Numbered from the stretch's first letter, positions 41,056 through 49,864 are shown. The stretch is DNA of 64,000 bases from CAXTEJ01 sp964243295 (GCA_964243295.1 CAXTEJ010000005.1:59786-123785), one strand, 5' to 3'. Translations and numbers: made by a program. The notes: generated from the letters alone by a model not told the origin.

Positions 41056-42722
41056 CCACCGACAGCACCACCACCGGCACCACCACCGGCCCCGGCCTGC
41101 CCCTCGGCGGTCAGGGCACGTCCAGCAGCCACGGCACGACCGGCACCGGTCGCACCCCCCGCCCCAGCAGCCGCGCCAGTCGGCTGCTCGCCCGGCGGCC
41201 GGGCGCACCCCGCACCGTCGTCGGCCCGACCGACCACGTCGTGGTGGTCGGCGCCGGCCTCGCGGGTCTGTCGGCGGCGATGCGCCTCGCGGGCGCGGGC
41301 CGCAAGGTCACGCTGCTCGAGCGCGAGGCGGTGCCGGGCGGTCGCGCCGGGCTCGTCGAGATCGCGGCGCCCGACGGCAGCGGCAGCTACCGCTTCGACC
41401 CGGGCCCGACCGTGCTGACGATGCCCGACCTAATCGCCGACTGCTTCGACGCCCTCGGTGAGCGCATGGAGGACTGGCTCGACCTGCTCCCCGTCGACCC
41501 GCTCTACCGCAGTTTCCACCCCGACGGCTCGCGGCTGGACGTGCTGGCGGACCCGGCTGCGATGACGCAGGAGATCCGTGAGGTGTGCGGCCCCGAGGAG
41601 GCCGCGGGCTACGAGCGCTACGTCGACTTCGTGTCCAAGCTCTACAAGTACGAGATGCGCGACTTCATCGACCGCAACATCGACTCACCGCTCGACTTGC
41701 TGACGCCCAACCTCGCCCGGCTGGCGGCGATCGGCGGGTTCCGCAAGCTCGCGCCCAAGGTCGAGCAGTACCTCAAGGACCCCCGCACGCAGAAGCTGTT
41801 CAGCTTCCAGGCCATGTACGCCGGGCTGTCGCCGTACGACGCGCTGGCGATCTACGCGGTCATCGCCTACATGGACTCCGTCGCGGGGGTGTTCTTCCCC
41901 CGGGGCGGCATGCACCAGGTGCCGATCGCCATGGCGGCGGCTGCGGAGAAGCACGGCGTCGAGATCCGCTACTCCACCGAGGTCACGCGCGTGGAGAAGC
42001 GCGGCGACCGTGCCGTCGCGGTGCACACGGCCGGCGGCGAGCGCATCGCCGCTGACGTCGTGGTGCTCAACCCCGACCTGCCGGTGGCCCACAAGGAGCT
42101 GCTCGGCTCGTCGCCGTGGTCCGTGCGACGCCTCACCTACTCCCCCTCGTGCTACCTGCTGCTCGCGGGATCGACCCGCAGCTACGACCAGCTGGCCCAC
42201 CACAACATCCACTTCGGCACCAGCTGGCGCGGGGTCTTCGACGAGCTCATCGGCGGCCGGCTCATGAGCGACCCGTCGGTGCTGGTCACCAACCCCACGC
42301 GCAGCGACCCCTCGCTGGCGCCGGACGGCCGGCAGATCTACTACGTGCTGTTCCCGACGCCCAACCTCGACGGCGACGTCGACTGGCAGCAGGTGGCGCC
42401 GGCCTACCGCGAGCACGTGCTGACCACCCTGCAGGCACGAGGCTACGACGGCTTCACCGAGGCGATCGAGGTCGAGGACGTCACGACGCCGCTCGACTGG
42501 GCGCGCAGGGGCATGGAGCGTGGCGCCCCGTTCGCGGCGTCCCACTCGTTCTCCCAGACCGGGCCGTTCCGCCCCGGCAACCTGTGGGGGGAGAACGTCG
42601 TCTTCACCGGGTCGGGCACCCAGCCGGGCGTCGGCGTGCCGATGGTGCTGGTCTCGGGCCGGCTGGCCGCCGAGCGGGTGCTCGGGCACGACCCGTCGTA
42701 CCGCTCGCGCGCCTGGCGGTGA
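41052..42722 (+). CDS. crtI: phytoene desaturase
   Basis: A 556-residue CrtI that converts phytoene to lycopene. An unusual Thr/Gly/Ser-rich N-terminal extension (~55 residues) precedes the FAD site VVVVGAGLAGLSAAMRLAGA. GGRAGLVEI, YRFDPGPTVLTMP and C-terminal FTGSGTQPGVGVPMVLVSGRLA complete the family pattern. The extension is longer than in most CrtI proteins; a later start is possible but the ATGA overlap supports this one. Confidence 0.93.
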   Translation: MTTDSTTTGTTTGPGLPLGGQGTSSSHGTTGTGRTPRPSSRASRLLARRPGAPRTVVGPTDHVVVVGAGLAGLSAAMRLAGAGRKVTLLEREAVPGGRAGLVEIAAPDGSGSYRFDPGPTVLTMPDLIADCFDALGERMEDWLDLLPVDPLYRSFHPDGSRLDVLADPAAMTQEIREVCGPEEAAGYERYVDFVSKLYKYEMRDFIDRNIDSPLDLLTPNLARLAAIGGFRKLAPKVEQYLKDPRTQKLFSFQAMYAGLSPYDALAIYAVIAYMDSVAGVFFPRGGMHQVPIAMAAAAEKHGVEIRYSTEVTRVEKRGDRAVAVHTAGGERIAADVVVLNPDLPVAHKELLGSSPWSVRRLTYSPSCYLLLAGSTRSYDQLAHHNIHFGTSWRGVFDELIGGRLMSDPSVLVTNPTRSDPSLAPDGRQIYYVLFPTPNLDGDVDWQQVAPAYREHVLTTLQARGYDGFTEAIEVEDVTTPLDWARRGMERGAPFAASHSFSQTGPFRPGNLWGENVVFTGSGTQPGVGVPMVLVSGRLAAERVLGHDPSYRSRAWR

Positions 42723-42759
42723 GCCGGCCCGGCCGTGGTCGCGCGCGGCACCGCCTTGG

Positions 42760-42765
42760 CACAAT
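42760..42765 (+). promoter_or_regulatory. candidate -10 element, leaderless start of crtB
   Basis: CACAAT ends seven bases before the crtB GTG at 42773. It departs from TANNNT at the first base, so support is weaker than at the other sites. Confidence 0.4.
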
Positions 42766-42772
42766 CACCGAC

Positions 42773-43720
42773 GTGACCAGCCTCGACCGCCTCCGCAGCC
42801 GCCCGCACGAGCGAGCGCTCGACGCCGCCGGCATCCACGACCCCGCCCTGCGGCGCGCCTACGAGGTGTGCCGCGAGGTCAACGCCGAGCACGGCAAGAC
42901 CTACTACCTGTCGGCGCTGATGCTGCCGGCTGCCCGACGTCCGCACGTCTACGCGCTCTACGCGTTCAGCCGCTGGGCCGACGAGTTCGTCGACTCGCTG
43001 ACGGCGCCCGACCCGCAGGGGCTCATCACCTGGGGCGCCGCGGCGCTGGCCGATCTCGACCGCGGCGAGTCCGACGACCCGATCATCGCCGCGGTGGGCC
43101 ACACGGTGCGCGAGCTCGACATCGACCGGCAGCTGTTCGTCGACTTCCTGGCCGCCATGCGCCAGGACATCGACGTCACCCGCTACCACACCTACGACGA
43201 CCTGCGCGGCTACATGTGGGGCTCGGCCTGCGTCATCGGGCTGATGATGCTGCCCGTGCTCGGCCGTCTCACCCCCGAGGCCGACGCTCACGCCGCCGCC
43301 CTCGGCGAGGCCTTCCAGATGTCGAACTTCATCCGGGACGTCGGCGAGGACCTGCGCCGCGGCCGCATCTACCTGCCACTCGACGACCTCGACCGCTTCG
43401 GCGTCACCGAGGACGACCTGCGCGCCGGGACGGTGACCGACGGGGTGCGGGCCCTGCTCGACTTCGAGATCGCCCGCACCCGGGAGGTCTACGCCTTCGC
43501 CGCCGCCGGCATCCCCATGGTGCGTCCCGAGAGCCGGCCGTGCCTCGAGACCGCGCTGCGGCTGTACGGCGGGATCCTGGACGAGGTGGTCCGCGCCGAC
43601 CACCAGGTGCTGACCCGGCGGGTCAGCGTGCCGAACCGCCGCCGGGCGCAGGTGGCGGTGCCGGCGCTCGCTCGGGCGGTGGCGGCTCGGCGGGAGTCCG
43701 CGAGGTGGCGGACCGCCTGA
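42773..43720 (+). CDS. crtB: phytoene synthase
   Basis: A 315-residue head-to-head synthase condensing two GGPP to phytoene. Asp-rich motifs are RWADEFVDS and NFIRDVGEDL; YCREVN-like EVCREVNAEHGKTYYL and GYMWGSACVIG also fit. RGRIYLPLDDLDRFG is a family block. GTG at 42773, 50 bases after crtI. Its last 98 bases overlap the convergent crtYd gene. Confidence 0.93.
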   Translation: MTSLDRLRSRPHERALDAAGIHDPALRRAYEVCREVNAEHGKTYYLSALMLPAARRPHVYALYAFSRWADEFVDSLTAPDPQGLITWGAAALADLDRGESDDPIIAAVGHTVRELDIDRQLFVDFLAAMRQDIDVTRYHTYDDLRGYMWGSACVIGLMMLPVLGRLTPEADAHAAALGEAFQMSNFIRDVGEDLRRGRIYLPLDDLDRFGVTEDDLRAGTVTDGVRALLDFEIARTREVYAFAAAGIPMVRPESRPCLETALRLYGGILDEVVRADHQVLTRRVSVPNRRRAQVAVPALARAVAARRESARWRTA

Positions 43721-44051
43721 CCTCTCGCTGCACCCCCCGCCGTCCCCAGAACACCCACCAGGCGAGGGTCTGCAGCACCAGGGCGAAGCCGAAGGCGAGG
43801 TCCTCGACCGGGGCGTAGAACAGCCGTCCGTCACCGACGAGCAGCGGTTGCGACCCGCCCATCACGGCGTCAGCGCTGTAGGTGACGATGCGCCGCTCGG
43901 TCAGCCAGCCGTTGGTGAGCAGCTGGAAGACCACGACGATCGCGTAGGACACCCAAAACGCCCTGCGGGTCAGCAACCGGGTGCGCAGCACCACCAGGTC
44001 GAGCAGCACGCTGCCGACCAGCGCCACGGCGCACAGCTGGGTGTAGGTCAC
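43623..44051 (-). CDS. crtYd: lycopene cyclase subunit CrtYd-like
   Basis: A 142-residue protein with three membrane helices. YTQLCAVALVGSVLLDLVVL, FWVSYAIVVVFQLLTNGWLT and EDLAFGFALVLQTLAWW are typical of the CrtYd/YcfD lycopene cyclase domain; IVTYSADAVMG lies in the loop. The last ~40 residues are Pro/Ala/Arg-rich and coded in the overlap with crtB. GTG at 44051 overlaps crtYc (GTGA). With CrtYc it forms the heterodimeric cyclase. Confidence 0.87.
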   Translation of the reverse strand: MTYTQLCAVALVGSVLLDLVVLRTRLLTRRAFWVSYAIVVVFQLLTNGWLTERRIVTYSADAVMGGSQPLLVGDGRLFYAPVEDLAFGFALVLQTLAWWVFWGRRGVQREVRRSATSRTPAEPPPPERAPAPPPAPGGGSAR

Positions 44052-44404
44052 GGCTGCCCGTCCCGGTGCTCGCCGGCCGCTTCGTCGCCCACGGTCCACC
44101 CGCGCACGGCGCGCACCGCCTCGAGCGTCAGCACGGCGGCGATCGGCACGACGAGGAAGAAGCCGATCTCGTCGAGCGGGAGCCCGCCGGGCAGCACGAC
44201 GCCGAGGGTCTGCTGGGGGTCGAACTGCCAGTGCTCGCGGCTGATGGCGTACAGGTCCCAGCACACGAAGACGGCAAGCACCGGGGCGATGGTGAGCGCG
44301 AGCCGCCGCACGCGCCGGTAGACCCCGACGTGCAGCACCAGCTCGAGCGGCGCGGTGCCCAGCAGGCAGAACGCGAGCATCGCGACGTAGCTCAGGGGGC
44401 GCAC
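44048..44404 (-). CDS. crtYc: lycopene cyclase subunit CrtYc-like
   Basis: A 118-residue, three-helix protein. YVAMLAFCLLGTAPLELVL opens; FVCWDLYAISREHWQFDP and LPLDEIGFFLVVP (the PxE/D-type catalytic motif region) are family marks. Makes beta rings with CrtYd in other actinobacteria. GTG at 44404 follows the Rv2175c-like gene by 44 bases on the same strand, so co-transcription is possible. Confidence 0.87.
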   Translation of the reverse strand: MRPLSYVAMLAFCLLGTAPLELVLHVGVYRRVRRLALTIAPVLAVFVCWDLYAISREHWQFDPQQTLGVVLPGGLPLDEIGFFLVVPIAAVLTLEAVRAVRGWTVGDEAAGEHRDGQP

Positions 44405-44448
44405 CGGTCAGCCGTCGGTCGAGGGGGCCATCAGCAGTGGTCGCGCGC

Positions 44449-44805
44449 TCAGACCGCGAGCGCCTGCGCCCGGCGGCGCACCTCGGTCTTGTGTCCCGCG
44501 AGCAGGGCGCCGACCGGCGTACCGCCGGCGATGGTCTCGTCGGGGGTAAACAGCCAGCGCAGCGCGTCCTCACCCTCGTAGCCGCTGTCGGCGAGCACCG
44601 TCAGGGTGCCCGGCAGCTCGGGCAGCGGGCCCTGCTCGCCCAGCAGCGCGGCCGGCACCTGCAGCGCGTTGTTCTCGCCGCGGCGCACCGCCACCAGCTG
44701 GCGCTCCTGCAGCATCCGCCGCACGAGGGTCACCTTCAGGTCGAGTCGCTCCGCGATCTCGGGGAGGGTCAGCCAGGCGTCGACGAGCTCGTCCAGGTCG
44801 GTCAC
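44449..44805 (-). CDS. Rv2175c-like DNA-binding protein
   Basis: A 118-residue winged-helix protein. ELVDAWLTLPEIAERLDL and KVTLVRRMLQERQLVAVRRGEN form the HTH; the C-terminal half (ALRWLFTPDETIAGGTPVGAL) is the partner domain of the Rv2175c family. In M. tuberculosis, Rv2175c is next to PknL and is its phosphorylation substrate; here the PASTA kinase lies two genes away. The mycobacterial protein has a longer N-terminus. Confidence 0.87.
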   Translation of the reverse strand: MTDLDELVDAWLTLPEIAERLDLKVTLVRRMLQERQLVAVRRGENNALQVPAALLGEQGPLPELPGTLTVLADSGYEGEDALRWLFTPDETIAGGTPVGALLAGHKTEVRRRAQALAV

Positions 44806-44988
44806 GGGTCAAGCCTGCCATGCCTGACGCCATGCCTGGCAGCCGACCGGGCACGGAGGAGGTGACCCAGCGTGCTCAGGGAAGCGAATGACATCACTGT
44901 AAGTAAGCAGAACGGCTCAAGGTCGGGTACTTTCCTCACGAGCACCGACTGACCCGCCTGTCACACGCACCCCACCGCTGGAGCCCCC

Positions 44989-46101
44989 ATGGCCGTTCTC
45001 ACCGCCGCGATCGCCACCGCTGCCGGCGCACCCCTCCTGCTGGGCGCCGCCGCCTCCGGCTGGTCGGACTACACCGTCCGCGACGGCGACACCCTGTTCG
45101 ACATCGCCGCGAGCCACCGCACGGACGTCGGCACGCTGGTGCGCGCCAACCACCTGTCCGACGGCGGGCACCTGATCCGCGCCGGCGCGCGCATCCGCGT
45201 GCCCGCGGCGCGCGCCGCCCGCCCGGCCGCCCGGCACACGGCCCGCACCACCGCGCGCGTCGCGCGGTACGCCGTGCGCCCCGGCGACACCGTCAGCCAC
45301 CTCGCGGTCCGCTTCGGGATCACCGAGGAGTCGATCCGGCGTGCCAACCACCTCAACCGGTACGGCCAGATCTACGTCGGCCAGCACCTGTCGCTGCCGG
45401 TGCGCGGCGTCAGCGCACCGGCCAAGGCCGCCGCATCGACCGCCACGGGCGTGCGCACGGTGCGGTACACCGTGCGCAGCGGCGACACCGTCAGTGCGAT
45501 CGCTGCCCGCACCGGCTCGACCATCGCCGGCATCCTCAAGGCCAACCGCCTCACCATGACCTCGCGCATCCAGCCCGGCCAGGTGCTGTCGGTGCCCACC
45601 CGCACCGCCAGCCGGGCCCGGGTCACCACCTTCGCGGGCCGCACCTACCCCGCCGCGACGCTCGACGCCGCCGACGCGAACCGCGCCGCGCTCGCCGGCC
45701 GGGCGGTGCTGAGCCGCGAGGCCGTGCGCGGGCTGATCCAGCGCACCGCCGCGCGGTACGGCGTCGACCCGGCGCTCGCGCTCGCCGTCGGCTACCAGGA
45801 GTCCGGCTGGAGCCAGCGGCAGGTCTCGGTGGCCAACGCCATCGGCGTCATGCAGGTCATCCCGTCGTCCGGCCGGTGGGCGAGCGACCTGGTGGGACGC
45901 CGGCTCGACCTGCTCGACACCCGCGACAACGTGACCGCCGGCGTGGTGATCCTCAAGGCCCTGCAGCGCAGCGCCCGTCACCCCGACCACGTCATCGCCG
46001 GCTACTACCAGGGCCTGGGCTCGGTGCAGTCGCGCGGCATGTACACCGACACCAAGCGCTACGTCCGCAGCGTCAAGGCCCTGCGCGCCCGCTTCAGCTG
46101 A
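44989..46101 (+). CDS. LysM-repeat lytic transglycosylase-like protein
   Basis: A 370-residue exported cell-wall protein. A hydrophobic start (AVLTAAIATAAGAPLLLGAA) leads to three LysM domains at about 26-72, 101-146 and 165-207 (each with a GDT motif), then a transglycosylase-like domain with GYQESGWSQRQVS carrying the catalytic Glu, and IGVMQVIPSSGRW. It would bind and cut peptidoglycan. The signal lacks positive residues, which is odd. ATG has GGAG upstream. Promoter probably in the 183-base spacer. Confidence 0.88.
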   Translation: MAVLTAAIATAAGAPLLLGAAASGWSDYTVRDGDTLFDIAASHRTDVGTLVRANHLSDGGHLIRAGARIRVPAARAARPAARHTARTTARVARYAVRPGDTVSHLAVRFGITEESIRRANHLNRYGQIYVGQHLSLPVRGVSAPAKAAASTATGVRTVRYTVRSGDTVSAIAARTGSTIAGILKANRLTMTSRIQPGQVLSVPTRTASRARVTTFAGRTYPAATLDAADANRAALAGRAVLSREAVRGLIQRTAARYGVDPALALAVGYQESGWSQRQVSVANAIGVMQVIPSSGRWASDLVGRRLDLLDTRDNVTAGVVILKALQRSARHPDHVIAGYYQGLGSVQSRGMYTDTKRYVRSVKALRARFS

Positions 46102-46180
46102 CACCGCCGCCGCGCGCCCAGCACGCCCGGGGCGCGCGGCGCACCGTCCCGGCGTCCCGGGAGCACGTGGCGGCCCGCCG

Positions 46181-46186
46181 TAGACT
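46181..46186 (+). promoter_or_regulatory. -10 element, leaderless start of the PASTA kinase gene
   Basis: TAGACT ends seven bases before the GTG at 46194, which has no ribosome site. Confidence 0.62.
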
Positions 46187-46193
46187 CGCCCGC

Positions 46194-48080
46194 GTGGACA
46201 CGACCGTGACCGACCCCCTGGTGGGTCGGCTGCTCGACGGCCGGTACGCCGTGCGGTCGCGCATCGCCCGCGGCGGCATGTCGACGGTCTACCTCGCCGT
46301 CGACGAGCGGCTCGACCGTGAGGTCGCGATCAAGGTCATGCACGCGTCGCTGTCGGCCGACGACGACTTCGTGCGCCGCTTCATCCGCGAGGCCCGCGCC
46401 GCGGCCCGGCTCAGCCACCCCGGCGTCGTGCAGGTCTTCGACCAGGGCGAGGACGACGGCGTGGTGTTCCTCGCGATGGAGTACGTCGACGGGCGCACCC
46501 TGCGCGACCTGATGCGCGAGCGCGGGCCCCTGACCCCCCGGGAGGCGCTCGACGTGCTCGGGCCGGTGCTCGACGCGCTGGCCGCCGCCCACCGCGCCGG
46601 GCTGGTGCACCGCGACGTCAAGCCCGAGAACGTGCTGCTGGCCGAGGACGGCCGCGTCAAGGTCGCCGACTTCGGGCTCGCCCGGCGGGTCACCACCAGC
46701 ACCGTGGCCAGCGCCACCGGCGTCGTGCTGGGGACGGTCGCCTACCTCGCGCCCGAGCAGGTCGAGCGCGGCATCGCCGACGCCCGCACCGACGTCTACG
46801 CCGCCGGGCTGCTGCTGTTCGAGATGCTCACCGCCGCCAAGCCCTTCGAGGGCGAGACCGCGCTGCAGGTGGCCTACCAGCACGTCCACGGCGAGGTGCC
46901 CGCGCCCAGCACCCGCGCCGACGGCATCCCCGCCGAGCTCGACGACGTGGTGCTGCGGGCCTCGGCCAACGACCCGGACGCGCGCCCGCGCGACGCGGGT
47001 GCGCTGCTGCAGACCGTGCGCGAGGCGCGGGCGGCGCTGGAGCCGGACGCCCTCGACCAGCGGCCCGTGGCCCTCGTCCACCCCACCCCACCGCGCCGCT
47101 CGCAGCTGAGCGGGTCGACGATCGCCTTCGGCACCTCACCGCGCCGACCGGCCGACACCGGCCGGCTCCACGACCACCCCGGCGCCGATCGCGATGCCCC
47201 CCGGCGTCGTCGCCGCCCGCTGCTGCTCGCCGCCGTGCTGGTGCTGGCCGCGCTGCTCGGCGTCGGCGGCTGGTACGTCGGCGCCGGCCCGGGCGCCTAC
47301 ACCGACGTCCCGCCGCTGGCCGGCAAGCAGGTCGAGCAGGCCACGGGCACCCTGCGGGCCGCGGGCCTGCGGGCCCGACCCCAGCTGGTCTACTCCGAGA
47401 CCGCGCCGACCGGCCAGGTGGTCAGCGCCACTCCGCGCACGCGCGCCCGCAACGGCTCGACGGTCACCCTCGTGGTCTCCCGCGGCCCCGAGCGCTACAC
47501 CGTGCCCGCGCTCGCCGGCGTGCCGCGGGCCACCGCCACCGAGGCCCTCGTCAACAACAAGCTCACGGTCAGCGGCATCACCGAGGACTACAGCGAGGCC
47601 GTCCCGGCCGGGCGCGTGATCTCCAGCGACTCGGCGTCCGGCCAGCTGCTGCGCCCCTACCAGGGCGTCGCGCTGGTGGTCAGCCGCGGTCGCCAGCCGA
47701 TCGCCGTCCAGAACTATGTCGGCAAGGACGGCGACCGCGCCGTCGCCGACCTGCGCGCCGCCGGCTTCACCGTCACCTCGACGCAGCAGTACGACGCGAC
47801 CGTGCCGAAGGGCGACGTCATCGGGCAGACGCCGAGCTCGGGCACGGGCTTTCGCGGCAGCGCCGTCGCGCTGGTGGTCTCGCGCGGGCCGCGGCTCGTC
47901 ACGGTGCCCACGGTCGTCGGCAAGCAGGTCGAGGAGGGCACCGCGATCCTGCAGGCGCAGGGCTTCACCGTGCGCGTCAGCGAGGTGCTCGGCGGCTTCT
48001 TCGGCACGATCCGCTCGCAGGACCCGGAGGCGGGCGAGCAGGTGCCGGCGGGGTCGACGATCACCCTGACCGTCGTCTGA
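46194..48080 (+). CDS. pknL: PASTA-domain serine/threonine kinase, PknL-like
   Basis: A 628-residue membrane kinase. Kinase domain ~15-275: VAIKVM with Lys47, LVHRDVKPEN with catalytic Asp141, DFGLA 159-163, and GTVAYLAPEQ. A basic linker and one membrane helix (LLLAAVLVLAALLGVGGWYV) precede four PASTA domains, which begin at TDVPPLAGK, YTVPALAGV, IAVQNYVGK and VTVPTVVGK. It should sense muropeptides outside and phosphorylate cytoplasmic proteins, perhaps the Rv2175c-like regulator. Mycobacterial PknL lacks so many clear PASTA repeats, so orthology rests on gene order. Confidence 0.9.
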   Translation: MDTTVTDPLVGRLLDGRYAVRSRIARGGMSTVYLAVDERLDREVAIKVMHASLSADDDFVRRFIREARAAARLSHPGVVQVFDQGEDDGVVFLAMEYVDGRTLRDLMRERGPLTPREALDVLGPVLDALAAAHRAGLVHRDVKPENVLLAEDGRVKVADFGLARRVTTSTVASATGVVLGTVAYLAPEQVERGIADARTDVYAAGLLLFEMLTAAKPFEGETALQVAYQHVHGEVPAPSTRADGIPAELDDVVLRASANDPDARPRDAGALLQTVREARAALEPDALDQRPVALVHPTPPRRSQLSGSTIAFGTSPRRPADTGRLHDHPGADRDAPRRRRRPLLLAAVLVLAALLGVGGWYVGAGPGAYTDVPPLAGKQVEQATGTLRAAGLRARPQLVYSETAPTGQVVSATPRTRARNGSTVTLVVSRGPERYTVPALAGVPRATATEALVNNKLTVSGITEDYSEAVPAGRVISSDSASGQLLRPYQGVALVVSRGRQPIAVQNYVGKDGDRAVADLRAAGFTVTSTQQYDATVPKGDVIGQTPSSGTGFRGSAVALVVSRGPRLVTVPTVVGKQVEEGTAILQAQGFTVRVSEVLGGFFGTIRSQDPEAGEQVPAGSTITLTVV

Positions 48081-48085
48081 CCGGG

Positions 48086-49024
48086 GTGGCCAGCACCCTC
48101 TCCTCCCGCCCAGCAGCCCTCGCCGCCGCCGGGCTGGTGGGCGTCACCGCGGTGTGGGGCAGCACCTTCGTGCTCATCAAGGGCGTCGTCGACGAGCTGC
48201 CCGTGACCGACTTCCTCGCCTCCCGCTTCGTCCTCGCCGCGGCGGTGATGGTGGTGGTGCTGGGCCGGCACGTGCGAGCCCTCGACCGCGGGCAGGTGGT
48301 GGTGGGGCTCTGCCTCGGCGGCGGGTACGGCGTCGCGCAGATCCTGCAGACGCAGGGCCTCGCCACCACGCCGGCGGCCATCAGCGGGTTCGTCACGGGC
48401 ACCTACGTGGTGATCACGCCGCTGCTCGGCGCGCTGCTGCTGCGCCAGCGCACGCCGCCCGCGACGTGGCTGGCGGTGCTGCTGGCCACCGGCGGGCTGG
48501 CCCTGCTGGCGCTGCGGGGGCTGTCGGTGGGCACCGGCGAGCTGCTGACCCTGGCCTCGGCCGCCCTGTACGCCGCGCACATCGTCGGGCTCGGCCGGTG
48601 GTCGCGGGCCCGCGACGCGCTCGGCCTCGCGACCGTGCAGATGCTCGCGGTCGCGGCCGTCTGCCTGGTCGGCGCCCTGCCCGGCGGCGTGCGGCTGCCC
48701 TCGGGGCCCGAGCAGTGGTGGGCCGTCGGCTACACGGCGGTCATGGCCGGGGCGCTGGCTCTCGTCGTCCAGACGTGGGCGCAGGCGCACCTGACGGCGA
48801 CGCGCGCGGCCATCATCATGACCTTCGAGCCCGTGTTCGCGGCAGCCTTCGCCGTCGCCCTGGGCGGTGAGCGGCTGACCTGGCGCACGCTCGCCGGCGG
48901 CCTGCTCGTGCTCGTCGCGATGTACGTCGCCGAGCTCGGTCCGCGTGGCACGCCGACCGGGGCGGGTGAGCCCGGGGGCGCGGTCGTCGCGCCGGCCGCG
49001 CGTGGCGTGGTCGGCGAGCGCTGA
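48086..49024 (+). CDS. EamA/DMT-family permease
   Basis: A 312-residue, ten-helix transporter. AGLVGVTAVWGSTFVLIKG and, in the second EamA repeat, LASAALYAAHIVGL plus AIIMTFEPVFAAAFAVALGGE are characteristic. Metabolite or drug export is typical; substrate unknown. GTG at 48086 lies five bases after the kinase stop, so it is probably co-transcribed with it. Confidence 0.87.
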   Translation: MASTLSSRPAALAAAGLVGVTAVWGSTFVLIKGVVDELPVTDFLASRFVLAAAVMVVVLGRHVRALDRGQVVVGLCLGGGYGVAQILQTQGLATTPAAISGFVTGTYVVITPLLGALLLRQRTPPATWLAVLLATGGLALLALRGLSVGTGELLTLASAALYAAHIVGLGRWSRARDALGLATVQMLAVAAVCLVGALPGGVRLPSGPEQWWAVGYTAVMAGALALVVQTWAQAHLTATRAAIIMTFEPVFAAAFAVALGGERLTWRTLAGGLLVLVAMYVAELGPRGTPTGAGEPGGAVVAPAARGVVGER

Positions 49025-49104
49025 GCCTGCACCTATGATCATCACGCCCCGCACACGACACGGGGCGCTCTGGTCGTCGCTGAGTCCCGTCACCGACCCG
49101 AGCT

Positions 49105-49261
49105 CCACGCCAGCACGGAGTGTGTGACGGGAGCGGAGCACCCGGCACGACGGGCGCGGCGGTCGACGACCGTGAGCGCGCCCTTGGGGTGAAGCCGAGC
49201 CGCACGACGGCCCGGCCGGGACACAGGTTTCCCGAACCCGACAGGACTGGCCCCGCAGGCG
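49105..49261 (+). promoter_or_regulatory. c-di-AMP (ydaO-yuaA) riboswitch candidate
   Basis: The spacer before the NlpC/P60 gene contains the class hallmarks in order: CCTTGGGGTGAAGCC (49181-49195), then CCCGAACCCGACAGG (49231-49245) and CCCCGCAGGCG (49251-49261). These match the conserved GGGGUGAA and CCGACAG..ACCUCGCAGGCG segments of the ydaO motif, which in actinobacteria precedes cell-wall hydrolase genes. A GTGTGACGGGAG / TCCCGTCAC pairing upstream may be part of it. The 5' boundary is approximate. Confidence 0.72.
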
Positions 49262-49280
49262 CATACCTGGAAGAGCCGTC

Positions 49281-49769
49281 ATGACCGCGCTGCGTCGCGC
49301 CTTCACCCCTGCCCTCGTGCGGGTCCTCCTGCTCACCGCCCTCGTCGCCGGCCTCACGGGCCTCGGCTCGACCGTCGCGGCACCTCGGGCCAAGGCCGCC
49401 GCGCCGTCGGCTGCCGTCGTGCTCGGCACCAAGGCCGTGCAGATCGCCAAGACCAAGAAGGGCACGCCGTACGGGTACGGCGCCGCCGGCCCCACGCGCT
49501 TCGACTGCTCCGGCTACACCCGCTGGGTGTTCGCCAGGCTCGGCAAGCGGCTGCCGCACTCCTCGCAGGGCCAGCAGCGGGCCACCGTGCCCGTGCCGTC
49601 CTCGCGCCGGCAGAGCGGCGACCTGGTGTTCTTCGGCTCGCGCGGCCACGTCTACCACGTGGGCATCTACGCCGGGGGCAACCGGATCTGGCACTCCCCC
49701 AAGGCCGGTGACCGCGTGCGCCTCGCCAGGATCTGGACGTCCCGGGTCAGCTACGGCCGGGTGCGCTGA
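49281..49769 (+). CDS. NlpC/P60 peptidoglycan endopeptidase
   Basis: A 162-residue secreted Cys peptidase. Signal peptide to about AAPRAKA (residue 40), then one NlpC/P60 domain with Cys76 (RFDCSGYT), His126 (VYHVGIYAGG) and His138 (IWHSPK). It would cut peptide stems in the cell wall. The preceding c-di-AMP riboswitch fits this family's usual control. ATG at 49281 has GGAAGAG about eight bases upstream. Confidence 0.92.
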   Translation: MTALRRAFTPALVRVLLLTALVAGLTGLGSTVAAPRAKAAAPSAAVVLGTKAVQIAKTKKGTPYGYGAAGPTRFDCSGYTRWVFARLGKRLPHSSQGQQRATVPVPSSRRQSGDLVFFGSRGHVYHVGIYAGGNRIWHSPKAGDRVRLARIWTSRVSYGRVR

Positions 49770-49812
49770 GCCGGAGGTCCGGCCGCACGATGGTCCGGCT
49801 GCGCGGCGCAGC

Positions 49813-49835
49813 ACCCCATCCCCCGCGATCATGCA
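49813..49835. repeat. 23-bp intergenic direct repeat, copy 1
   Basis: ACCCCATCCCCCGCGATCATGCA occurs here and again at 49865-49887, without a mismatch, 52 bases apart. Each copy contains the palindrome-like GCGATCATGC. A related inverted element CGCGATCGCATGATCACC follows near 49945. Confidence 0.9.
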
Positions 49836-49864
49836 TTCCCGGCTCACCCCACTCGGCGCACCGG

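Noticed and set aside
44806..44988. Riboswitch before the LysM transglycosylase
   Set aside because: The GGGGTGAA and CCGACAG segments present before the NlpC/P60 gene are absent here.
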